From positions 1 to 41,165 of the forward strand of contig JAOACB010000007.1 in NCBI GenBank assembly GCA_026418055.1: a stretch of DNA of 41,165 nucleotides, written 5' to 3'. The notes beneath the pieces were generated by a model. That model searched no databases. It saw nothing but the letters and a program-made list of their open reading frames with translations, and was not told the origin of the DNA. Of this stretch, positions 15,898 through 23,762 are shown piece after piece; position 1 is the first letter of the stretch; every line of letters starts with the position of its first letter. The position numbers and the translations under genes are program-made. This DNA is from Fimbriimonadales bacterium (lineage in GTDB: Bacteria > Armatimonadota > Fimbriimonadia > Fimbriimonadales > Fimbriimonadaceae).

Positions 15898-16737
15898 TCA
15901 GTGAGGCCCCTCGGCCATCACTCCGCGGGAGGCGACCATCTCGATCTCTTGGCGCCCATCGCGGGTAACGAGCACGCCGCACGGACCTCCTTCGTCCACG
16001 AAGCGGAAAGGCACCACGGAGCCGTCGAAGCGGTAGACCGGCTCGTAGTAGCTGGCCACCTGCTCGGCGCAGCCGCTGATGTAGTGGGCGATCAGCGACC
16101 TCCGGAAACGATCGGGTGTGCTGTTGGGCAGGCTGCCGTGGATCAGATGGCCGTCGAAGAAGAGCACGTCGCCGGGATCCATCTCCACGTCGACGATCTC
16201 GGCGCCCTCGGGCAGGGGCACCTGCGTGCCCGTGAAGCTCACCGAGGTGTCGGACTCCACGTTGCACAGCAACGGCAACCGGTGGGAGCCCGGAACCACC
16301 TGCAGGCATCCGTTCGCCCGATCGCATGCGTCGATGGCCAGCCAAGCCGCCAGGCAGTTGCCAGGGCGCGCACGAAGATACCAGTTGTCCTGATGGATCG
16401 CCTGCCCCCGCGCGCCAGGCGGCTTGAAGTAGAACATCGTTTGAACAGCCAGCGGCTCCTGACCGTCCAAGGCCGTCAGAATCTCGCGAAGGCGGGGGTC
16501 CAGGAGGAACTCAAGGCTCTTGCGGTCCCACCGGTGCGGTTGCAGGATCCTGGGGTACCGCAGCAACGGATCCTGTTCGTCGCGGTAGGCGAGGTCCGAT
16601 CGGTCGGCACCGATGCCCCTTGCGTTCATGTCCATGTAGTGCGAGCAGTAGGCTTCCGCCTCCTCGGCCGAGAACAGTCGGCGCACGAGCAAGAATCCGG
16701 ACTCCCGGTAGCGAAGAACCTGTTCGGCGTCCAGCAC
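15898..16737 (-). CDS. Phytanoyl-CoA dioxygenase (PhyH) family protein
   Basis: The 279-residue product is a non-heme Fe(II)/2-oxoglutarate oxygenase of the PhyH family, with an N-terminal helix motif Tyr-Arg-Glu-Ser-Gly-Phe-Leu-Leu-Val-Arg. The iron triad is visible: His115-x-Asp117 in Ala-Ile-His-Gln-Asp-Asn-Trp and the distal His200 in His-Leu-Ile-His-Gly-Ser. Arg213 is placed to bind 2-oxoglutarate. Val-Pro-Gly-Ser-His and Pro-Gly-Asp-Val-Leu-Phe-Phe-Asp are typical of the family. The substrate is unknown, since the family hydroxylates diverse small molecules. GTG at 16737 is inferred from where homology begins. GGAAGG lies about 12 nt upstream, slightly far. It follows the GH5-like gene by 47 nt and is probably cotranscribed. 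Confidence 0.9.
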   Translation of the reverse strand: MLDAEQVLRYRESGFLLVRRLFSAEEAEAYCSHYMDMNARGIGADRSDLAYRDEQDPLLRYPRILQPHRWDRKSLEFLLDPRLREILTALDGQEPLAVQTMFYFKPPGARGQAIHQDNWYLRARPGNCLAAWLAIDACDRANGCLQVVPGSHRLPLLCNVESDTSVSFTGTQVPLPEGAEIVDVEMDPGDVLFFDGHLIHGSLPNSTPDRFRRSLIAHYISGCAEQVASYYEPVYRFDGSVVPFRFVDEGGPCGVLVTRDGRQEIEMVASRGVMAEGPH

Positions 16738-16784
16738 GCGCCGATTGTGCCTTCCGGCGCTCGGGGAATCCAAGGCTTTGGACC

Positions 16785-18728
16785 TTATCTGGGTTCGAGC
16801 GAGCGGACCACCAAGATGGCGTCGGTTCCGCTCCAGCTCCAAGCGCCTTCCGCTTGCCTCAGCCGCAGCTTCTCCCTTCTGCCGCCGTCCAGCTCGTAGA
16901 CCGTGAGTTCGGCTTCCAAGCCCCTCACGACCCTGGGCAGGGTCAGCCGCAACGGCTCCGAGCCGGCAACCCGGCGCTGAATGCGCAGGATCGCCAGGCG
17001 GTCGTTGCCGATTCCCACCGCGGCGGCCCTCGGGCCGATGCCGCGGAACGTGATGGAGCCGATCTGCACCCAGTCCTTGCCGTCGTTGTCCAACTCGACC
17101 TCCACCTGGCCCGCGGGAAACCGAGCAACGATCGGCTCCCTTGCGTCGGCTCGGTTGCGCACCGTCTTGGACGCCGCCTCGATCCCGTTCACTCGGAGGA
17201 CGATCCGTCCACCGCCAGAGGCGACTCCGATCGCCCGCACCTGCAGCTCTCCGTCCTTGGATGCCCGGAAGCGGAACCGTACCGGCTGGTTCCGCATCGG
17301 AGCGTGGGCCTTTCCTTGGAAGTAGCTTGGGAACAGCCCCATTTGGTCGGCGTCCCGCGGCAGGTCGAACAGGTACCTGCGCATGTCCTCCCATCCGGCT
17401 CCCGGACGAAGAACGAGGTCGCCGCCGTCGCCGGCCCCAAGGTCCGGTCGGAGCTGCGAGAGGCCCGTTTCCCTCAGCACCCCCGACGAGCGAAGAATCT
17501 CCGCGGCCAGCCGGAACTCCGGCCAGAGGTCGTCGCGGTACACGGTGTCCCACGTCCAGTATTGCCCCGCGCCCGCGTGGCGGGCGAACAGCGCGGTCCA
17601 GATGCCGTCGCGCACCGCCTCGACTTGGATGGACTTCGCTCCACCCAGGTCGCCAGGACCGACCTCGCCGAAGAACAGCGGCTTGTCCCCTGGCTGCCGC
17701 TGCGCCAGGATCAGCGCGGCGACGCTTGGGGGATAGCCGTGCGGCTGGTAGTAGTCCGCCTGCCGGTAGATGGGAAGATCCATGTGCGAGCTGGTGGTGA
17801 CCAAGCGACCGTGCGGATCGATCGAGCGCAGGTACTCCGCCATGTCGTCCATCCACCGGCCCACGGCCTCCCTCTGACCGTCCTGGACGGCGTCCACCCA
17901 CTCCACTTCGTTGAACAGCTCCCAGGCCAGGATCGCCGGAGAGTGACCGTAGCGAGCCACAGCGTAGCGCAACCAAGCCTTGGCCAGCCTCTTGGCCTCG
18001 GGATGGGTGAAGAACTCGACGGGGCTCGCGAGGAAGCCTCCTCGAGCCTGATTCCATGGATTGTCCTGCCAGTTCGGGTTCGTGCGGGTCGACCATTGCC
18101 CGTGATGGAACAGCACCATCTGAAAGCGCACGCCGGCCTTCTCCGCGGAAGCCACCAACTGGTCCCAGCGATCCAGAGCCTTGGGCCAGAACTCGCCCCG
18201 TTGCAGCCGCACCGAGCCGTCGTTCGGCCACCACGGGTTCTTCCCGTCCCAATGGCAGGCCCAGATCCGGCTCCAATTCAGACCCGCCCTGCCCATCTCG
18301 GTCAGCGTCTGCGCCATGTCGGGGACGTTCGGGGACTGCCAACCGAGGTTGAAACCGAGAGGCCAGTACAGACTTCCGTCATCCAACTGGAAGCCCCAAG
18401 GCCCTGCCCTCCGAACAAAGCCTCCTGGAACCCGAGATTCCAACCGAACGGTAACCTTCGGAGCCTCGGCTCTGCGGCCGTTGCACCAGACCTCGCCCTC
18501 GTAGACTCCCGGTTGGCGACCCACGAGCCGCACGCGCCACCGGGAGCCGTCGAAGAACGCCAAGCGCTCCTCTCGGACGCTGCCCGGTCCGAGGAAGCGC
18601 ACCCTCACGTCGTTCTGCTCGGGATCCCATGGGTTGCCGCTGTGACGGAAGTCCAGCGTCGCCTCCGCCGGACCGTACCAGCTTGCTCCGATGGCACCCA
18701 ACACCGCTCCCGTCAACGCCAGAACCAT
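16785..18728 (-). CDS. Secreted GH5-like hydrolase with DUF5060 domain
   Basis: This 647-residue enzyme has an N-terminal signal or anchor segment (about 1-15), then a DUF5060-like domain (about 18-95, containing His-Ser-Gly-Asn-Pro and Phe-Asp-Gly-Ser-Arg-Trp-Arg-Val-Arg). A TIM barrel begins near Trp-Gly-Phe-Gln-Leu-Asp-Asp-Gly. The clan GH-A catalytic pair is visible: acid/base Glu274 in Glu-Leu-Phe-Asn-Glu-Val-Glu and nucleophile Glu355 in Phe-Phe-Gly-Glu-Val-Gly. Strand motifs such as Trp-Ser-Arg-Ile-Trp fit a cellulase or mannanase-type fold. The C-terminal 200 residues form beta-rich domains, perhaps carbohydrate binding. Substrate is open: glucan, mannan or another beta-linked polymer. 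The ATG at 18728 has GAGGCAGAGGA upstream. It is divergent from the MFS transporter across a 78-bp gap with a palindrome. Confidence 0.85.
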   Translation of the reverse strand: MVLALTGAVLGAIGASWYGPAEATLDFRHSGNPWDPEQNDVRVRFLGPGSVREERLAFFDGSRWRVRLVGRQPGVYEGEVWCNGRRAEAPKVTVRLESRVPGGFVRRAGPWGFQLDDGSLYWPLGFNLGWQSPNVPDMAQTLTEMGRAGLNWSRIWACHWDGKNPWWPNDGSVRLQRGEFWPKALDRWDQLVASAEKAGVRFQMVLFHHGQWSTRTNPNWQDNPWNQARGGFLASPVEFFTHPEAKRLAKAWLRYAVARYGHSPAILAWELFNEVEWVDAVQDGQREAVGRWMDDMAEYLRSIDPHGRLVTTSSHMDLPIYRQADYYQPHGYPPSVAALILAQRQPGDKPLFFGEVGPGDLGGAKSIQVEAVRDGIWTALFARHAGAGQYWTWDTVYRDDLWPEFRLAAEILRSSGVLRETGLSQLRPDLGAGDGGDLVLRPGAGWEDMRRYLFDLPRDADQMGLFPSYFQGKAHAPMRNQPVRFRFRASKDGELQVRAIGVASGGGRIVLRVNGIEAASKTVRNRADAREPIVARFPAGQVEVELDNDGKDWVQIGSITFRGIGPRAAAVGIGNDRLAILRIQRRVAGSEPLRLTLPRVVRGLEAELTVYELDGGRREKLRLRQAEGAWSWSGTDAILVVRSLEPR

Positions 18729-18762
18729 TCCTCTGCCTCCCTAGCCGCATCCAATCTCGGGT

Positions 18763-18778
18763 GGTTCATCAATGAACC
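18763..18778. promoter_or_regulatory. Perfect palindrome in divergent GH5/MFS promoter region
   Basis: GGTTCAT-CA-ATGAACC is a perfect inverted repeat with 7-bp arms and a 2-bp centre. It lies midway between the divergent start codons at 18728 and 18807. Its place and symmetry suggest an operator for a dimeric regulator controlling both genes. A weak -10-like TACACT lies about 10 bp further toward the transporter. Confidence 0.5.
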
Positions 18779-18806
18779 TCCTGAGATACACTCGTGGCGT
18801 TCCATT

Positions 18807-20105
18807 ATGGCGGAGCGCGCGACAGCGGTGACGTACGAGGGCGAGGCCGCCGTTTGGTCCGACCGCCTCCGCGACCGTTGGTTCCGTTGGAACAGCCTAG
18901 CGCTCGCTTTGGACGGCGGCTTCTTCGGAGCTGCCATGAGCGTCGTCGCCGCCGACAGCGTACAGACCACGCTGGTTCGGTCGTTGGGAGGACCCGACTG
19001 GCTCGTGAGCCTGACGCCGTCGCTCATGATGATCGGTTTCGTCTGGTCGCCGATCCTGACGGTGCGCTGGGTCGAACGGCTGCGAGCCTACAAGCGCCCC
19101 GTCGCCTTGGTGAGCCTCGGTCAGCGGTTGCCGGCCCTGTTCGCCGCTCTGGCGCTCTACCTCTGGGCCCACTCGGCACCCTCCATCGCGCTGTGGTTCG
19201 TGGCGCTGGCGCCGCTCGTCAGCGGCTTCATTGGGGGCCTGACGCTCGGCGCGTTCTGGCAATTGGTTGCCAAGGTGCTGCCCGAGCGTCGGAGGAGCTC
19301 CAGCCTGGCGTTGCGGAACCTGATCGCCACCATCCTCGGCTTCGTGAGCGGTTTGGTTGTGAAGGCGGTGCTCGCGCGATGGCCGGGTTTCGAAGGGTAT
19401 GCGCTGCTGTACCTCCTCCAGTTCTGCTTGCTGATGGCGTCCTTCGCGGCCTTCGCCGCCATCCGCGAGCTGCCCAACCCAGCGGCTCTCCACGAGGAGC
19501 CTTCCGTGCAGGGGAACGGATGGACGAGGCTGCTCCGGCTTTGGAGGTCGTCCGCGCTCGTCCGAGGCTTCGTGCGGGCGCGCCTCCTCGGCCTGGGCCT
19601 GCTCGTGGCCACGCCGTTCCTGGCGATCCATGCGCGGGAATCCACCGGGGCCAGCTTGGACGTGGTAGGAGGCTTCGTGAGCGCTCAGATGCTGGGAGCC
19701 GTCCTTGGCAACCTGATCGGCGGTCCGTTCGGCGACCGCAAGGGCGGCCGCGCGCTGTCGATCTTGGCCTGCGCCCTGCTCTGCTCGGCGGCGGTGGTCG
19801 CGGGGCTGGCGGTCTCTGTTCCCGCCTTCCTGACGGCGTTCGCCATGATCGGAGCGGGCAACACGCTGCTGATGAACGGGTCCAACACCCTGCAGCTGGA
19901 GCTGTTCCCCCCGAAGGAGCGCCCCGCCGTTTTCGCCTTGGTTTCGGCGGTCGCCCTGCCCGGCTACCTGGGGGCGGCGGGAGCGGCGACTCTGGTTCGG
20001 GAGCTCCAGCTGGGGTTCCCCGTGGCCGCCTGGATGGCGGCGATGCTGCTTGCCTTGGCGCTCCTCCGATACTGGCTGTTGCCGCAGCCCCTCAGGCCCG
20101 GCTAG
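18807..20105 (+). CDS. Major facilitator superfamily transporter
   Basis: The 432-residue product is an integral inner-membrane protein with about 12 hydrophobic segments in two halves. A basic loop after the second segment (Val-Glu-Arg-Leu-Arg-Ala-Tyr-Lys-Arg-Pro) and the repeated Gly-Gly-Pro-Phe-Gly-Asp-Arg-Lys-Gly-Gly-Arg in the second half match MFS loop motifs. The fold is clear, but the cargo is not. Its divergent GH5-like neighbour and convergent GH130-type neighbour suggest uptake of an oligosaccharide. ATG at 18807 is the first plausible start before the first membrane segment. Its ribosome binding site is weak. The stop TAG overlaps the GH130 stop codon head-on within the 4-bp CTAG at 20102-20105. 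Confidence 0.85.
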   Translation: MAERATAVTYEGEAAVWSDRLRDRWFRWNSLALALDGGFFGAAMSVVAADSVQTTLVRSLGGPDWLVSLTPSLMMIGFVWSPILTVRWVERLRAYKRPVALVSLGQRLPALFAALALYLWAHSAPSIALWFVALAPLVSGFIGGLTLGAFWQLVAKVLPERRRSSSLALRNLIATILGFVSGLVVKAVLARWPGFEGYALLYLLQFCLLMASFAAFAAIRELPNPAALHEEPSVQGNGWTRLLRLWRSSALVRGFVRARLLGLGLLVATPFLAIHARESTGASLDVVGGFVSAQMLGAVLGNLIGGPFGDRKGGRALSILACALLCSAAVVAGLAVSVPAFLTAFAMIGAGNTLLMNGSNTLQLELFPPKERPAVFALVSAVALPGYLGAAGAATLVRELQLGFPVAAWMAAMLLALALLRYWLLPQPLRPG

Positions 20106-21598
20106 GCTCGTGGCGCCTCCTGCATGGCTCCCAGCAGAGCCTTGAGCTCCACTCGGGCGAAGCGGGTCGCCGTGTCCGAAACAGCGTACGGCAGGATGAG
20201 CCACCGGCCGTGCACGATGCCGCCGCACGTGTAGAGAACGTTGGGAACGTAGCCCTCGCGCTCGTCCGGCTCCGGCGCGAGCAACGGCTCGCGGAGCCTC
20301 CCGAGCACCTTCGAGGGGTCGCGCCGATCGAGCAGGACGGCGCCGATGCAGTACCGCCGCATGGGGCCTACGCCGTGCGTCAAAACGAGCCACCCCTCCT
20401 CGGTCTCGATGGGGGATCCGCAGTTGCCCAGCTGGATCAGCTCCCATGGCTCCTTCGGCAACACGATCGGTGCCGACTCGTACCAGAAGTGCGGGTTGTC
20501 CGACCACATCAGGCGGATCGTCTCGCCGTCCTGCCTGCTGAGCATGGCGTACAGGCCGTTCAGCCGCCGCGGGAACAGCGCCATGCCCTTGTCGCGCACG
20601 GCCGGTCCGTTGAGCGTGCAGAGGTCGAACTGCACGAAGTCGCTCGTTTCCAACAGCTGGGACAGGATGGTTCGCCCGTCGTAGGCGGTGAACGTCGCGT
20701 AATACCTCTGCGAACCATCCTCCTCCTTGAAGAGCACGAAGCGGGCGTCCTCGATGCCGTTTCTTTGGCTGGGAAACACAGGAAACAGCACGCGCTCCGA
20801 GATCGGCGTGTCGGCTTCGAAGCTCAAGCGACAGTTCGAGTGGGCCACTGTGAGCACGGCCTCCGCCCGACGCTCGGTCTCTTCGTCCTGCCATGGGTTC
20901 TCGGCATCCACCGCCGACGCCAAGTGATCGTCCGTAAACCGGTCGGGCAAGCGATCCAGAACTCTCTGCGCGAATTCGTCCTTCAAGCCGAGCTCCTGCA
21001 GCTTGCGGTCGAACAGTTGCTTGTGGAACGGACAGGCTGGGCTCAGCCTGCCTTCTGTCACGTATCGCGTAGGCTTGTCGAGCCGGATCTCCCCGTCGGG
21101 GCCTAGCGTTCCCGAGCGGAACACGATCGAGGAGATGTGTCCCTCGCCGGTCGCCCTCAGGCTCAGCACGAACCGCAACTCCCCCTCGGCCAACCCCGAC
21201 TGGTCGGGATGCGGCACGATGCTGGGATTGAACAGCGCGCTAGCCTCCAGCGAGTACTCGCTGGTGAAGGTGGCTCCCAGCAGGAGCCGCTTCGCTTCGC
21301 CCGGCCGCTCGGGTAGCTCCAGCAACGGCTCCAGCTGCTCGAACCGCTGGCGGAAGGTCTCGAGGATCTGACGGTGCCTGCTCTCGAAGAGCCTCAGCAC
21401 GTCCTCCAGGGCGCTCTGGGCCACCTTCTCCTCCAGAGCGACCACGCGCTCCGCGATCCGCCGGATCCGAGAGGGCTCTCCCCTCAGGCCGAGCACGTCC
21501 AGATGGATGCCCGGCGTGAACGGCCTCACCAACACCCGCAGCGGGTTGGGGTGCAGAACGACCTTCAACCTCTCGACCGGCAACGATGGGCGTCTCAT
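20102..21598 (-). CDS. GH130-type glycosidase/phosphorylase-like protein
   Basis: This 498-residue protein has a five-bladed propeller of the GH130/GH43 superfamily type preceded by a helical N-terminal region (about 1-105). Supporting motifs are Phe-Asn-Pro-Ser-Ile-Val-Pro-His, Asn-Gly-Ile-Glu-Asp-Ala-Arg-Phe, Thr-Phe-Thr-Ala-Tyr-Asp-Gly, Lys-Gly-Met-Ala-Leu-Phe-Pro-Arg, Trp-Glu-Leu-Ile-Gln-Leu-Gly-Asn-Cys-Gly-Ser-Pro-Ile, Thr-Glu-Glu-Gly-Trp-Leu-Val-Leu-Thr-His-Gly-Val-Gly and Tyr-Thr-Cys-Gly-Gly. Known GH130 members are beta-mannoside phosphorylases or beta-1,2-mannosidases. The glutamate and aspartate in the Ile-Glu-Asp-Ala-Arg motif are the likely catalytic region. No signal peptide, so cytoplasmic. 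The ATG at 21598 has a poor ribosome binding site and follows an 8-bp inverted repeat. It is larger than typical mannosyl phosphorylases because of the N-terminal part. Confidence 0.85.
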   Translation of the reverse strand: MRRPSLPVERLKVVLHPNPLRVLVRPFTPGIHLDVLGLRGEPSRIRRIAERVVALEEKVAQSALEDVLRLFESRHRQILETFRQRFEQLEPLLELPERPGEAKRLLLGATFTSEYSLEASALFNPSIVPHPDQSGLAEGELRFVLSLRATGEGHISSIVFRSGTLGPDGEIRLDKPTRYVTEGRLSPACPFHKQLFDRKLQELGLKDEFAQRVLDRLPDRFTDDHLASAVDAENPWQDEETERRAEAVLTVAHSNCRLSFEADTPISERVLFPVFPSQRNGIEDARFVLFKEEDGSQRYYATFTAYDGRTILSQLLETSDFVQFDLCTLNGPAVRDKGMALFPRRLNGLYAMLSRQDGETIRLMWSDNPHFWYESAPIVLPKEPWELIQLGNCGSPIETEEGWLVLTHGVGPMRRYCIGAVLLDRRDPSKVLGRLREPLLAPEPDEREGYVPNVLYTCGGIVHGRWLILPYAVSDTATRFARVELKALLGAMQEAPRA

Positions 21599-22022
21599 AA
21601 CCGTCCAAGATGCATTCTGGCCCGCGGGACGCTTCCTCGGCTCGGGCTTGGACGAAGCGGACCTGCGTTGCGCCGGGCTTACGTTGGCCTCTCCGCCGAT
21701 GGGATTGCCCCGACCATGTTGCTCGGCATCCGTGGGTCGTGCGGGTAGGGGCGCAGGCGCGGGCAGCGAGCAGACCGTCCCGTCGGTCGTCGCCAAGGTC
21801 CCGGCGCCACTTGGGGGTTTCCCGAGCCTCTCGGACCGAGAGTCCCCATCCTTGGCCGCGAGGTTCTCCGGGGCCGTTCGGAACCGGGGGTGAGCGTCCC
21901 TGGGGCAACGCTTGCTTCCCTTCCCGCAGGACTAGCGGTCAGCCGTGGTCCGGTTCATCCGGCGGCGAGTTGCGGCGTCGCGCCTCGGACGCTTCCGGAG
22001 GCTGGGGTACGCTGTGCTCGGC
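21599..22022. other. Non-coding stretch between GH130-type gene and tRNA-Thr
   Basis: I see no gene in these 424 bp. Two inverted repeats stand out. CGTCCAAG (21602-21609) and CTTGGACG (21647-21654) could form a leader hairpin just before the GH130 start codon. CTCTCGG-A-CCGAGAG (21828-21842) is a tight dyad with a 1-bp centre. No promoter with good -35 and -10 boxes is evident for either flanking gene. Confidence 0.5.
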
Positions 22023-22097
22023 GCCGGCGTAGCTCAGCGGTAGAGCGGCTGTTTTGTAAACAGCGGGTCGCGGGTTCGAATCCTGTCGCCGGCTCCA
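22023..22097 (+). tRNA. tRNA-Thr (anticodon TGT)
   Basis: The 75-nt sequence folds as a standard tRNA: acceptor GCCGGCG/CGCCGGC, D arm GCTC/GAGC, anticodon stem GCTGT/ACAGC with loop TTTGTAA (anticodon TGT, reading ACA and related Thr codons), T arm GCGGG-TTCGAAT-CCTGT, discriminator T, and encoded CCA. It stands alone, followed by structured non-coding sequence. Confidence 0.97.
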
Positions 22098-22318
22098 GCG
22101 CCTCGGTGCGCCTGAGCCGTGAAACGTCGTCCTCAAGGGGGCTCGCCCAGCCTCCTTGGCTGGCAAGGTGAGTGTGGGCTCGGCGTGGCGAGCCAGGCTC
22201 CAGCTGGAGCCCACGGTTCGCACGAACTCCCTAAGAGCGAGAGTGCCTCCCCAACGGAGCGAGCGACAAGGTCGGGAATCCGCCAGCGGCTCCCGTCCTT
22301 GAGACAACCACCGGCGGC
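22098..22318. other. Structured non-coding stretch after tRNA-Thr
   Basis: No gene is supported in these 221 bp. The stretch is rich in dyads: CCAGCC/GGCTGG around a 5-nt loop at about 22147-22163, a perfect 16-bp palindrome GGCTCCAGCTGGAGCC (22196-22211), and an enclosing pair GTGGGCTC (22174-22181) with GAGCCCAC (22207-22214). It could hold the tRNA terminator, a terminator for the minus-strand gene ending at 22319, or a small structured RNA. Confidence 0.45.
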
Positions 22319-23734
22319 TTACCGCCTGGGGGCAGGCTCCGAGCGCTCCTCTTTCGCCGCCGTCCCTGCCTGAACGGATGCGGGCAGAAGGCGCGCTTGG
22401 GACCCGAGCAAGGCTCCGCCGCTCCACCTGCCCACCACCCTCAGCCGCGTCTGGCCGGACTGCCAAGCCTCCTCGAACTGCGCCCGGGAAATCGGATTGC
22501 CCGCGGGATCGAAGAACCGACAGTCCTCGGCGAGGCGAACCTGAACCCTGTCCTCGGGCCTGCCAGCGAACCCGTCCCAAGCCTCGAGCCTGAGCTCCAA
22601 CGAAGAGGCTTTTCCCTTGGCGCCCCCTTCAACGGACACCTGCCGCACCGCCTCGCCACCCAGCACCTCGATGGCGGTCGCCGCCATCTTCCTGCCGTCG
22701 AACACGCCGCTGGCTCGCAGTTTCTCCGCAGCCGCCAGCGCTTCGGTGCGCTCCGAGCCTTGCAACACGGCCCCGTCGAGCCCCCGAACGACGGTGCCCG
22801 CTCCGACCGTGACCTCCACCTCGCGGGAGGCAGGCACGGCTCCCAGAACCGCCGACCACGCGAGCTGGAACACCCCCGTGGCGGCGTCGAACCTGCCGGG
22901 CCGTCCCTCGAGCGTCGAAGCCGCGGTCTCACCGAGCACCACCGAGGAAGCCAGCACCTGGCCTCCCTGAGGGTCGAAGCGACCCACGACCCGAACCCTC
23001 GCTCCCGGCTTGAGGAGCGGCGCAGGAGAGCCATCCGCGTTGGCGATCAGCGTCGACGCACCGCAACGAACCTTCCACGACCCTGCCTTCATGCGGAGGG
23101 AGAAGCTCGTGTCAGGGGCGTTGCCGGAAACGGACTCCACCGCTCCCGCGAAGGCTTGCTCCACATGGCGCTCCCGATTGGCGACTTCGCGGCTTCGATC
23201 CACTTTGACCGCGGGAAGCAGCTTGTCCTGGTTCGACGACCACGCCGGAAGGTCGAAATGCAACACGAGGTCGGATCGGCCCGCACCCACCTGGAGGCCC
23301 CCTTCGAGGGGGACGCGCAACTTGACGAGGCCCTTCTCCGCGTCCAGGGAGTCGTCGATGGCCTTTTCGGTCGCCTCCGGGCTATCTTTGGCGATCGCCG
23401 CTACCTTCTTGCCCAGGCTCAGCACAACGGCGTCGTATTGGCCCCGAGCCACGTCGGCCAAAGCCAAGAGCTGGAACCGGGGTCCGTCCGAGGAGGCCAG
23501 CGCGCGAAGATCCAGCGTCCTGCCGGAGGGATCGTCGAACACCACGGTGGCATTCGAGCCAGCCATCAGGTCGATGCGGTGCAGCGAGACGATGACGTGA
23601 TCGTGGGTGTCCTCGGCGCCGCGGGCGAAAACGGCGACGGTCCCGTTCGACGCTACCGAACCTCCCTCTCCCGATCCGCCACAGCCGACGAGAATCCACG
23701 CGGCACAAAGCAACAGACCAATCAGCAGCTTCAT
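22319..23734 (-). CDS. DUF4382-type lipoprotein
   Basis: The 471-residue product starts with a lipoprotein signal ending Leu-Val-Gly-Cys-Gly-Gly, so it should be membrane-anchored outside the cytoplasm. Residues about 30-165 match the DUF4382 pattern: Gly-Thr-Val-Ala-Val-Phe-Ala-Arg-Gly-Ala-Glu-Asp, Val-Ile-Val-Ser-Leu-His-Arg-Ile, Leu-Asp-Leu-Arg-Ala-Leu and Gly-Gln-Tyr-Asp-Ala-Val-Val-Leu. The rest is a series of short beta-rich segments resembling DUF5666/OB-like repeats (Gly-Ala-Arg-Val-Arg-Val-Val-Gly-Arg-Phe, later Arg-Leu-Arg-Val-Val-Gly-Arg-Trp). Function unknown. ATG at 23734 gives a normal signal peptide. An in-frame TTG three codons upstream is possible. It follows the secreted protein gene by 28 nt and is probably cotranscribed. 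Confidence 0.8.
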   Translation of the reverse strand: MKLLIGLLLCAAWILVGCGGSGEGGSVASNGTVAVFARGAEDTHDHVIVSLHRIDLMAGSNATVVFDDPSGRTLDLRALASSDGPRFQLLALADVARGQYDAVVLSLGKKVAAIAKDSPEATEKAIDDSLDAEKGLVKLRVPLEGGLQVGAGRSDLVLHFDLPAWSSNQDKLLPAVKVDRSREVANRERHVEQAFAGAVESVSGNAPDTSFSLRMKAGSWKVRCGASTLIANADGSPAPLLKPGARVRVVGRFDPQGGQVLASSVVLGETAASTLEGRPGRFDAATGVFQLAWSAVLGAVPASREVEVTVGAGTVVRGLDGAVLQGSERTEALAAAEKLRASGVFDGRKMAATAIEVLGGEAVRQVSVEGGAKGKASSLELRLEAWDGFAGRPEDRVQVRLAEDCRFFDPAGNPISRAQFEEAWQSGQTRLRVVGRWSGGALLGSQARLLPASVQAGTAAKEERSEPAPRR

Positions 23735-23762
23735 CGATCCCAACGAACGCGGCGGCGCTCTG

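Noticed and set aside
16738-18342. 535-codon extension of the dioxygenase frame
   Set aside because: It overlaps the GH5-like gene in another frame and has no domain; the PhyH fold begins near the GTG at 16737.
16620-18806. Long plus-strand frame running into the MFS gene, as if it had a 729-residue N-terminal extension
   Set aside because: It is antisense to the GH5-like and dioxygenase genes, has Arg/Pro/Val-rich composition, and the membrane protein has a plausible start at 18807.
21939-22580. 213-codon minus-strand frame containing Gln-Asp-Ser-Asn-Pro-Arg-Pro-Ala-Val-Tyr-Lys-Thr-Ala-Ala
   Set aside because: That peptide is the well-known false translation of the antisense strand of a tRNA gene; here it lies opposite tRNA-Thr, and the rest is low-complexity.
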